From assembly GCA_045656625.1 (NCBI GenBank), contig JAZORL010000142.1, positions 1 through 5,182 of the forward strand: DNA of 5,182 nt, given 5' to 3'. Positions 1-4,804 of the stretch are shown in pieces. The notes under the pieces are model-generated. The model ran no database searches and was not told where the DNA came from. It worked only from the letters and a program-made list of their open reading frames with translations. Each line of letters opens with the position of its first letter. The first letter of the stretch is position 1. This DNA comes from Scatosoma sp045656625. Lineage in GTDB: Bacteria; Bacillota; Clostridia; Christensenellales; Borkfalkiaceae. The position numbers were made by a program, and so were the translations under genes.

Positions 1-358
1 ATTTTCCTTTAATCGTCGTATAGGAAAGACCATGTCTACATTCATAAAAATCACAATACTTTGCCACGGGCTGGTACGTGGGGGTAAAATATTCCCCAGT
101 GTCCATATCCTTCACATAGATATATCTACCTTGTCTATCCACGGGTAAAGAGTTATAACGATATCGAGTAACTCTCCTTTTTCCAGGGTCGCCATCAAAC
201 AACAAACCACCCCCGTTATTGGATATAAAACTGCCAAAAGCCCCAAAACCAAGATAATTAATCCAAGGGCTCGGGGTGTCAGGGCGAGTAATCACATACT
301 CTCTATTCTTCACGTCAAAATCGCCGTATTTTATAAAATCTTCAAATAAACTGGACAT
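1..358 (-). CDS. GH94-family glycoside phosphorylase, N-terminal part (runs off left edge)
   Basis: This reading frame is open from an ATG at 358-356 to the window edge and gives 119 residues of what is normally a protein of about 800. The N-terminus strongly resembles the GH94 family (cellobiose, cellodextrin and chitobiose phosphorylases). Seen motifs include YGDFDVKNREYVITRPDTP (about residues 11-29), PWINYLG (31-37), a FISNNGGG segment matching the family's LISNTAGG (44-51), RRVTRYRYNSLPVD (61-74), GRYIYVKD (77-84) and YECRHGLSYT (105-114). GH94 enzymes cleave beta-glucosides in the cytoplasm with phosphate, releasing a sugar 1-phosphate. The (alpha/alpha)6 catalytic domain and its acid residue lie outside the window, so the substrate cannot be assigned. 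It follows the Gfo/Idh gene on the same strand after 132 bp and appears to have its own promoter. A weak GGGG stretch 11 bases before the ATG is the only ribosome-site candidate. Confidence 0.85.
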   Translation of the reverse strand, partial: MSSLFEDFIKYGDFDVKNREYVITRPDTPSPWINYLGFGAFGSFISNNGGGLLFDGDPGKRRVTRYRYNSLPVDRQGRYIYVKDMDTGEYFTPTYQPVAKYCDFYECRHGLSYTTIKGK

Positions 359-387
359 TTTATTTAAAACCCCATTATAATGATTGA

Positions 388-440
388 TATTTGCATTATA
401 CCATTATTCTATTTTTCAGCGCCATAGCAAATATAGATTT
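388..440 (-). promoter_or_regulatory. Probable promoter of the GH94 gene, relic copy of the upstream control element
   Basis: On the minus strand a TATAAT at 400-395 is preceded by TGG, giving an extended -10 (TGnTATAAT). It would start transcription near 388 and give a leader of about 30 bases. There is no good -35 at 17 bases; a TTGCTA at 430-425 is 24 bases away. The block is recognisably related to the control region at 1613-1655. The 13-mer TATTTGCATTATA is identical (388-400 and 1613-1625), TTTCAGC is shared, and ATAGATTT recurs (433-440 and 1648-1655), with about 10 extra bases between. The TAGTTACTA operator is not conserved here; TGATTGATA (381-389) occupies its place. Confidence 0.5.
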
Positions 441-456
441 ATACATGGACAATTTA

Positions 457-477
457 GAAAAACTGCTTTCGTTTTTC
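457..477 (-). terminator. Weak A/U-rich hairpin downstream of the Gfo/Idh gene
   Basis: GAAAAAC (457-463) and GTTTTTC (471-477) form a 7-bp stem with a 7-base loop. It begins 14 bases past the oxidoreductase stop codon and lies before the GH94 promoter. The stem is mostly A-U pairs and no long U run follows on the minus strand (TAAATTG). It could be a weak terminator with the U tract inside the 3' arm, or simply chance in A+T-rich DNA. Confidence 0.25.
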
Positions 478-490
478 CTTGTGTACAGGC

Positions 491-1438
491 TCAAATCTTG
501 TAAACATTTTCAATCGCATGGATAATGGAACGTCCATACGCTGCATCGGGAATTTCAGAGGGTTCACCCTGTATGTATTTACAAAATTCCTCGATTTCCA
601 ACACAAACTCATCTTCGTTGCATTCGGGTTTTATCGCCGTCCACTCGGCTTCACTCTCTCTCTTCATTTCAATCGAATCCGTGCCGTTCAAATGAAGCGC
701 GCCGCCCGTAAAGTAATAATATATGTCATATACGACAGTACTATATCCAGAAAAAGTAATTGATGCAGATACGCCATTGTCGAGGGTCGCAAGGATTTGC
801 GCGTGCCCCTCCACCTCGCGTTCGTTTGCATAATTTGCACAATTCGCACAGATGGTCGCGGAGCTCGCGCCTGTTGTATAAAATAATCTATCAAAAGCGT
901 GCGCGCCGTAATTTATCACAATACCGCCGCCCGACATTTTCTTATTGGTAAACCAAGTAGGACGGGTAGGCAGGAAATAATTGATGCTTCGCTGTTCGGT
1001 ATACATACAAAGCCGTCCAAGCACACCGCTGTCAATGATTTTTTTCACCTCTCTATTTACGCCAAAGAAGCGTTGCACGTGAGCGACGGCAAGCTTTTTC
1101 CCAGTTTTCTCTGCCGTAGCAATCATGGTATCACACTCTTCCACCGTATTTGCCATCGGTTTTTCAACCAAAACGTGTACCCCTGTTTCCAAAAAGAATA
1201 CGGAAGCGGAAACATGCAAGCCGTGCGGCAGATTTAAAATAACAGCATCCACCTCCACCGCGGTTGGAATATCCTTATAATTAAGAAAGTACGGTACACC
1301 AAGCCCTTCTGAGAGTTCCTTCACCCTCGCCTCATTCAAATCACACAACGCAACAAGTTCACATTGCGGCAACTTAGATATAGCTCTTATATGCGCAGTC
1401 GCAATTGCGCCCGTTCCTACAATAGCAATTTTTATCAT
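491..1438 (-). CDS. Gfo/Idh/MocA-family NAD(P)-dependent oxidoreductase
   Basis: This is a 315-residue cytoplasmic oxidoreductase, slightly short for a family usually of 320-400 residues. The N-terminal Rossmann domain begins MIKIAIVGTGAIATAHIRA with the GTGAIA dinucleotide loop (8-13). The family signature EKPMA is at 92-96. The C-terminal alpha/beta domain has GGGIVINYGAHAFD (170-183), with H180 in the usual active-site position. K93 and H180 match the Lys and His of the family's catalytic trio, but the Asp four residues before the His is Asn (N176), a variant also found in relatives. Members oxidise or epimerise sugars, inositols or sugar acids with NAD(P); the substrate is not predictable here. 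The frame extends to an ATG at 1468, but an AAAAAAGGA ribosome site (1454-1446) sits 7 bases before the ATG at 1438, and the 1468 codon lies within the operator and start-site region. An ATG at 1444 is possible but only 1 base from the AGGA. Transcription is divergent from tetR. Confidence 0.88.
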   Translation of the reverse strand: MIKIAIVGTGAIATAHIRAISKLPQCELVALCDLNEARVKELSEGLGVPYFLNYKDIPTAVEVDAVILNLPHGLHVSASVFFLETGVHVLVEKPMANTVEECDTMIATAEKTGKKLAVAHVQRFFGVNREVKKIIDSGVLGRLCMYTEQRSINYFLPTRPTWFTNKKMSGGGIVINYGAHAFDRLFYTTGASSATICANCANYANEREVEGHAQILATLDNGVSASITFSGYSTVVYDIYYYFTGGALHLNGTDSIEMKRESEAEWTAIKPECNEDEFVLEIEEFCKYIQGEPSEIPDAAYGRSIIHAIENVYKI

Positions 1439-1445
1439 CTGCATA

Positions 1446-1454
1446 TCCTTTTTT
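1446..1454 (-). promoter_or_regulatory. Ribosome binding site that sets the Gfo/Idh start
   Basis: The minus strand reads AAAAAAGGA, then 7 bases, then the ATG at 1438. This supports the MIKIAIVG start over the upstream in-frame ATG at 1468, which has no purine-rich site before it. Confidence 0.7.
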
Positions 1455-1469
1455 ACATTTTGAACCATT

Positions 1470-1478
1470 TAGTTACTA
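1470..1478. promoter_or_regulatory. Candidate TetR-family operator O1 (TAGTTACTA)
   Basis: TAGT-T-ACTA is a perfect palindrome around one central base. It overlaps the predicted start site (about 1477) of the leftward promoter whose -10 is at 1489-1484, a classic repression position for the Gfo/Idh gene. The same 9-mer is repeated at 1606-1614, and an 8-of-9 match lies before the M20 gene. Binding by the adjacent TetR protein is inferred from this placement, not shown. Confidence 0.55.
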
Positions 1479-1483
1479 TTTAT

Positions 1484-1512
1484 ATCATACCACGCATTTT
1501 GACAAAAAGCAA
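1484..1512 (-). promoter_or_regulatory. Leftward promoter, proximal to the Gfo/Idh gene
   Basis: The minus strand shows -35 TTGCTT (1512-1507), a 17-base spacer, and -10 TATGAT (1489-1484) preceded by TGG, an extended -10. The predicted start near 1477 gives a leader of about 39 bases that contains the AAAAAAGGA ribosome site. Confidence 0.6.
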
Positions 1513-1562
1513 TAGATTTTTTTAAAAAGAAAAATATTTTATTACGGAATTCCCTAAACCCC

Positions 1563-1592
1563 TTGACAACGCTTCCAACGATATGCTAAAAT
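1563..1592 (+). promoter_or_regulatory. Rightward promoter, copy 1 (distal tetR promoter)
   Basis: A consensus TTGACA (1563-1568) is followed after 18 bases by TAAAAT (1587-1592). Transcription would begin near 1599 and immediately meet operator O2 (1606-1614). It would give tetR a leader of about 200 bases. It is a duplicate of the promoter at 1739-1767. Confidence 0.6.
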
Positions 1593-1605
1593 AAAATTAA
1601 CCGTT

Positions 1606-1614
1606 TAGTTACTA
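1606..1614. promoter_or_regulatory. Candidate TetR-family operator O2 (TAGTTACTA)
   Basis: This is an exact copy of O1. It overlaps the predicted start (about 1613) of the second leftward promoter and lies just downstream of the copy 1 rightward promoter. A single bound repressor could therefore block both directions. Confidence 0.55.
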
Positions 1615-1619
1615 TTTGC

Positions 1620-1648
1620 ATTATAGCACATATTTCAGCAAATTGCAA
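1620..1648 (-). promoter_or_regulatory. Leftward promoter, copy 2 (distal to the Gfo/Idh gene)
   Basis: The minus strand shows -35 TTGCAA (1648-1643), a 17-base spacer and a perfect -10 TATAAT (1625-1620) preceded by TGC, an extended -10. It is closer to consensus than the proximal copy. Its transcript would run about 175 bases through copy 1 before the Gfo/Idh start. Confidence 0.6.
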
Positions 1649-1738
1649 TAGATTTTTCAAAAAAAGAAAAAAATATTTTACCAAACAAAATATCCCTATC
1701 AGTCCCTTGAAAAAACAATATCTATTTCCAAAAAAGTC

Positions 1739-1767
1739 TTGACAAGGCTTCCAAGATATGTTAAAAT
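1739..1767 (+). promoter_or_regulatory. Rightward promoter of tetR (proximal)
   Basis: TTGACA (1739-1744), a 17-base spacer and TAAAAT (1762-1767) make a strong promoter. The predicted start near 1774 gives tetR a leader of about 24 bases. No TAGTTACTA core overlaps it, so this promoter may escape direct self-repression or be controlled from O2 about 130 bases upstream. Confidence 0.7.
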
Positions 1768-1797
1768 AACTATAATTACACAAATACGGTGAAGCAC

Positions 1798-2418
1798 ATG
1801 GGATTAAAGCAAAGTGAAAAATCCGAGCTGACAAGAGAACGTATTTTAGCAGCTGCGGAAGAAGAATTTTCCGAAAAAGGATTTTACGGTGCGCGAGTCG
1901 ACTCAATTGCCGCCGCATCGGGCATGAATAAGCGTATGATTTACGCACACTTTGACAGTAAAGAAAATCTGTACACCAAGGTTCTGCTTCGTGTATACGA
2001 AAAGCTTGCCCAATGCGAAAGACAATTCATGGTCGATGACCTATCTCCCCTTGATGCCATCAAAAATATTATCGAGATTTCCTTTGAATACTTAAAAAAT
2101 AATCCCAACTTTGTCCGCATGTTGATGTGGGAAAACTTGAATAAAGGTATGTCTATCCCTGAAGGTGAATTGGCAAGGCTAAAATCACCCAGCATGGAAT
2201 ACATAAAAAAACAACTTGTAAAAGGCAAGGAAATGGGGATTTTTAGAAGCGATGTTGACATATACCATGTTTCCGTCTCACTAATGAATTTCTGTTTCTC
2301 GCACTTCTCCAACCAACACACGATGACTTCCGTTCTTGGTCGCGATATAACCAGCGAAGAAGAAGTCCGTTCTAGAGCGGAATTTATCACCGATATTATT
2401 ACCAAGTACCTCATTTAA
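1798..2418 (+). CDS. TetR/AcrR-family transcriptional regulator
   Basis: This is a 206-residue regulator, the usual family length of about 190-220. The N-terminal DNA-binding domain (residues 12-63) begins TRERILAAAEEEFSEKGF and continues GARVDSIAAASGMNKRMIYAHFDSKENLY, with the helix-turn-helix at about 34-52. The C-terminal ligand domain contains YLKNNPNFVRMLMWENLNKG, which resembles the RutR/NicS-like branch of TetR regulators. These are usually dimeric repressors released by a pathway metabolite. I chose the ATG at 1798 because GGTGA (1788-1792) sits 5 bases before it; an in-frame GTG at 1789 would add three residues but overlaps that site. It is divergent from the Gfo/Idh gene and 68 bp before the M20 operon, so it probably controls both. 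The likely operators are the TAGTTACT sites at 1470, 1606 and 2453. The ligand is unknown. Confidence 0.92.
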   Translation: MGLKQSEKSELTRERILAAAEEEFSEKGFYGARVDSIAAASGMNKRMIYAHFDSKENLYTKVLLRVYEKLAQCERQFMVDDLSPLDAIKNIIEISFEYLKNNPNFVRMLMWENLNKGMSIPEGELARLKSPSMEYIKKQLVKGKEMGIFRSDVDIYHVSVSLMNFCFSHFSNQHTMTSVLGRDITSEEEVRSRAEFITDIITKYLI

Positions 2419-2427
2419 GGGGTACTT
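2404..2427 (+). terminator. Hairpin over the tetR stop codon; weak terminator or attenuator
   Basis: AAGTACCTC (2404-2412) pairs with GGGGTACTT (2419-2427), a 9-bp stem with one G-U pair and a 6-base loop. The stop codon at 2416-2418 lies in the loop. Only AATTTTG follows, so the U tract is poor. It may reduce tetR read-through into the M20 operon rather than stop it fully. Confidence 0.4.
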
Positions 2428-2452
2428 AATTTTGAAACTAAAAATAACAAAA

Positions 2453-2468
2453 TAGTTACTTTTATAAT
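2453..2468 (+). promoter_or_regulatory. M20 operon promoter (-10) with overlapping candidate operator O3
   Basis: TAGTTACTT (2453-2461) matches O1 and O2 at 8 of 9 bases, and sits one base before a perfect TATAAT (2463-2468). A repressor bound here would occlude the promoter spacer. No good -35 lies at 17 bases (AAAAAT); TTGAAA (2432-2437) is 25 bases away. The predicted start near 2475 would leave a leader of only about 12 bases that cuts into the AAGGTGG ribosome site (2474-2480), so the exact start is uncertain. Confidence 0.45.
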
Positions 2469-2486
2469 ATTGTAAGGTGGGCACGT

Positions 2487-3770
2487 ATGACAAAGTCAGA
2501 ATTAAAAGCGAAAGTCTGTGAAATTATCGATGCTCGCGCCGATGATATTTACGCCATTGGCGAGAAAATATTAAAAAAGCCTGAAATGGGTTATCGTGAA
2601 TTTTACACGGCAAACCTTGTCGCTGAGGAATTTGAAAAGCTTGGAATTTTATATAAAACAGGGCTTGCAGTGACAGGCGTAAAAGGCAATCTTGCAGGCA
2701 GAAAATCCCTTGCGCGGGTTGCCGTTATCGGTGAGCTTGACGCAGTCATCTCCCCCACACACCCAGAAGCCGACCCCACGAACGGCGCGGCACACGCCTG
2801 CGGGCATAATATACAAATTGCGGTCATGCTGGGAGCGGCTATGGGATTGTCTAAAATTGCATCCTATCTCGACGGCGACATATGTTTTTTCGCAACACCT
2901 GCGGAAGAATATGTAGAAATTGGATTTCGGGAAAAATTACTTGAACGGGGCGACATCCAGTTTTTTGGCGGAAAGCAGGAATTGATTCGCCTTGGCGAAT
3001 TCGACGACGTTGATATGGCGATGATGGTGCATGCGCAGGGTTCTACCCCCCATAGAGAAGCGTTTATCGGCGGTAGCTCTTTGGGCTTTGTTGCCAAATC
3101 GATAGATTTTCTCGGCAAAGCCTCTCACGCGGGCGGTGCACCGCATGAAGGTATCAACGCACTCAATGCAGCAATGTCTGCTATGATGTGTATCCATGCG
3201 CAACGGGAAACCTTCCGCGATGAAGATAAAATCCGCGTTCATCCCATTATTACCAACGGCGGTGAATTGGTCAATATCGTTCCATCCATAGTTACCATGG
3301 AAACCTATGTCCGCGGAGCAAACTTCCCTGCAATACGCGACGCAGCAAACAAAGTTGACCGCGCAATTGAAGGTGCGTCCTATGCCATCGGCGCAAAATG
3401 TAATATCAAAAATTACAAAGGGTATCTTCCCCTTGTACAATCTAATGAACTTTCACAACTTTTTGAAGATAACTTAAACGCATTGCCCTGCGAAGTAAAA
3501 ATCCACCATGGGGTGGATATGGTCGGCTCGACGGATATCGGTGACCTCAGTCATCTTATCCCCGTAATACAACCTACCATGGGCGGTTATACTGGAAATT
3601 TACATGCTTTGGAATTTGGAGTATTTGACAAAGAATTTGCCTATCTCGACGCATCAAAAACAATAGCCATGACCGTGATAGACCTTCTTTTCGATGAAGC
3701 AAAAGAAGCGTTGCGCATCAAAAACAATTTTACCCCACTCATGACCAAAGAAGAATATCTCAACTTTTAA
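2487..3770 (+). CDS. M20-family metallopeptidase / amidohydrolase
   Basis: This is a 427-residue cytoplasmic zinc-type amidohydrolase, the usual family length of 380-450, with no signal peptide. Visible metal-site elements are GELDAV (82-87, D85), HACGHN (103-108, C105 and H107), PAEE (138-141), MVHAQG (180-185, H182) and LHALEFG (372-378, H373). The lid or dimerisation domain begins near GKASHAGGAPHEGINAL (210-226). These fit the M20D-like group of AbgB, N-acyl-amino-acid amidohydrolases and PM20D2. HACGHN with Asn, rather than the HACGHD of many amidohydrolases, points to the AbgB/PM20D2 side. Such enzymes hydrolyse an amide bond of an N-acyl or aminoacyl compound; the substrate is unknown. 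AAGGTGG (2474-2480) lies 6 bases before the ATG. It is the first structural gene of the rightward operon, 14 bp before the next gene. In this cluster a role in deacylating an amino sugar or amino acid conjugate is plausible but inferred. Confidence 0.9.
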   Translation: MTKSELKAKVCEIIDARADDIYAIGEKILKKPEMGYREFYTANLVAEEFEKLGILYKTGLAVTGVKGNLAGRKSLARVAVIGELDAVISPTHPEADPTNGAAHACGHNIQIAVMLGAAMGLSKIASYLDGDICFFATPAEEYVEIGFREKLLERGDIQFFGGKQELIRLGEFDDVDMAMMVHAQGSTPHREAFIGGSSLGFVAKSIDFLGKASHAGGAPHEGINALNAAMSAMMCIHAQRETFRDEDKIRVHPIITNGGELVNIVPSIVTMETYVRGANFPAIRDAANKVDRAIEGASYAIGAKCNIKNYKGYLPLVQSNELSQLFEDNLNALPCEVKIHHGVDMVGSTDIGDLSHLIPVIQPTMGGYTGNLHALEFGVFDKEFAYLDASKTIAMTVIDLLFDEAKEALRIKNNFTPLMTKEEYLNF

Positions 3771-3784
3771 AAAGGAGGCAAATT

Positions 3785-4804
3785 ATGTGGACGGAAGAAA
3801 AACTTAACACATTGTTGACAACCCCATCCAATAAACTTGTTGCCGATATCGCGAAAATAAAAGGCGATATTATGGTGCTTGGCTCGGGCGGAAAAATGGG
3901 TCCCACCCTTTGTATACTCGCCAAAAACGCAATCAAACAAGCAGGTATCGACAAAAAAGTTATTGCAGTTTCAAGATTTAGCGACCAAGCTGCATTAGAT
4001 TTACTGCACAAACATGAAATTGAAACCATCAGCGCAGATCTTTTAAATCAAGACAGCTTGAATGCTTTGCCTGAAGTGGAAAACGTGATTTTCATGGCTG
4101 GAAGAAAATTCGGCACGGATGGCGGCAGCGAATACTTAACTTGGGCAATGAACTCTACCTTGCCTGCCTTTGTAGCTTATAAATTTAGAAAATCCAACAT
4201 CGTTGTATTCTCTTCGGGGAATATTTATCCTTTGGTGCCCCTTGCTTGCGGTGGGTGTACAGAAGACGATAAGGTTGCGCCTAATGGCGAATATCCTATG
4301 AGCGTACTTGCCAGAGAGCGCGCCTTCGAATACGCTTCTAAGCAATACGGTACAAATGTGTTTATTTACCGCCTCAATTTCGCGGTTGATCTTCGTTATG
4401 GCGTTCTTTTTGACTGTGCAAAGAAAATTCTTGACGGCGAGCCCATTTCCCTTTCCACCCCTGTATTCAACTTTATTTGGCAGGGGACGGCAAATGAAAT
4501 TGCGATACGCGGTTTACTGCACGCCACTTCGCCTATGACCATTATGAACGTTACCGGCCCTGAAACTGTTTCCATCAAAAAAGTATCGGAGAAACTCGGG
4601 AAATACTTAAACAAGGAACCTATTTTTGAAGGGAAAGAAGGCGATACCGCATACCTGAACGACGCATCGCGCGCCATGGAAGTATTCGGCTATCCCGACG
4701 TTTGCGCTGAAACTTTGATTAGATGGCAAGCGGAATATATTTTAGACGGCGGAAGAACTTTGAATAAGCCCACCCACTTTGAAGAAAGGAAAGGTAACTA
4801 CTAA
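3785..4804 (+). CDS. NAD-dependent epimerase/dehydratase-like protein (extended SDR fold, catalytic Lys absent)
   Basis: This is a 339-residue protein with an extended-SDR Rossmann fold. It has the nucleotide loop VLGSGGKMG (31-39), a second strand ending VSR (62-64), an acidic ADLLN segment (84-88), VIFMAGRKFG (101-110) in place of the usual NAG-type motif, and FSSGNIYPL (142-150), which supplies the Ser region. At the catalytic tyrosine the sequence is EYPMSVLARERAFEY (169-183). Y170 is present, but the Lys of YxxxK is Val (V174). The dinucleotide may still bind, but standard SDR proton transfer would be impaired or done differently. The C-terminal half has the family's substrate-domain pattern (NVTGPETVSIKKVSEKLGKYL, 255-275). 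The AGGAGG site (3773-3778) is 6 bases before the ATG, 14 bases after the M20 stop, and the next gene overlaps by one base. It is probably a sugar or sugar-acid oxidoreductase, isomerase or partner protein; the substrate is unknown. Confidence 0.85.
   Translation: MWTEEKLNTLLTTPSNKLVADIAKIKGDIMVLGSGGKMGPTLCILAKNAIKQAGIDKKVIAVSRFSDQAALDLLHKHEIETISADLLNQDSLNALPEVENVIFMAGRKFGTDGGSEYLTWAMNSTLPAFVAYKFRKSNIVVFSSGNIYPLVPLACGGCTEDDKVAPNGEYPMSVLARERAFEYASKQYGTNVFIYRLNFAVDLRYGVLFDCAKKILDGEPISLSTPVFNFIWQGTANEIAIRGLLHATSPMTIMNVTGPETVSIKKVSEKLGKYLNKEPIFEGKEGDTAYLNDASRAMEVFGYPDVCAETLIRWQAEYILDGGRTLNKPTHFEERKGNY

Larger units (their letters stand above)
1465..1778. repeat. Imperfect tandem duplication of the divergent promoter/operator region
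   Basis: Copy 1 spans about 1465-1600 and copy 2 about 1601-1778. TTTAGTTACTATTT occurs at 1468-1481 and 1604-1617, and GCAATAGATTTTT at 1509-1521 and 1645-1657, both at an offset of exactly 136. The following A/T-rich stretch is also alike. The rightward promoters, including the spacer word GCTTCCAA, are at an offset of 176 (TTGACA at 1563 and 1739), so copy 2 holds about 40 extra bases around 1680-1735. Each copy carries an operator, a leftward promoter and a rightward promoter. The sequence between the conserved blocks has diverged, so the duplication is not recent. This also accounts for the gene-free stretch between the Gfo/Idh and tetR genes; no convincing small ORF or RNA gene was seen in it. 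Confidence 0.75.

Noticed and set aside
479..1237. Plus-strand open frames (94, 63 and 112 codons) and a 68-codon minus-strand frame within the Gfo/Idh gene
   Set aside because: They overlap the conserved oxidoreductase in other frames and show no family signature.
1439..1468. Ten-residue N-terminal extension of the Gfo/Idh protein from the ATG at 1468
   Set aside because: No ribosome site precedes it, it would start within the operator and start-site region, and the Rossmann motif begins directly at the 1438 start.
1465..1797. Riboswitch, small RNA or mobile element in the gene-free control region
   Set aside because: The repeated blocks are explained by duplicated promoters and operators. 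I saw no conserved riboswitch core, terminal inverted repeats, target-site duplication or transposase remnant.
1586..1948. Minus-strand open frame of 120 codons spanning the promoter region and the start of tetR
   Set aside because: It covers the duplicated promoters and the tetR helix-turn-helix; its Phe/Leu/Cys-rich translation looks like an A+T-rich shadow.
1941..2414. Minus-strand open frame of 157 codons inside tetR
   Set aside because: It is antisense to a clear TetR regulator, with low-complexity Ser-rich translation and no family motif.
2937..3440. Minus-strand open frame of 167 codons inside the M20 gene
   Set aside because: It lies wholly antisense to a well-supported enzyme, has no ribosome site or recognisable domain, and its composition follows from the coding strand.
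4178..4192. YKFRK (residues 132-136) as the SDR YxxxK motif
   Set aside because: It precedes the strand carrying FSSGN, whereas the catalytic Tyr should follow that strand; Y170 is the correct position.
4795..4803. TAACTACTA before the aldolase-fold gene as a fourth operator
   Set aside because: It resembles the core only loosely, lies within the end of the upstream coding sequence, and has no promoter around it.
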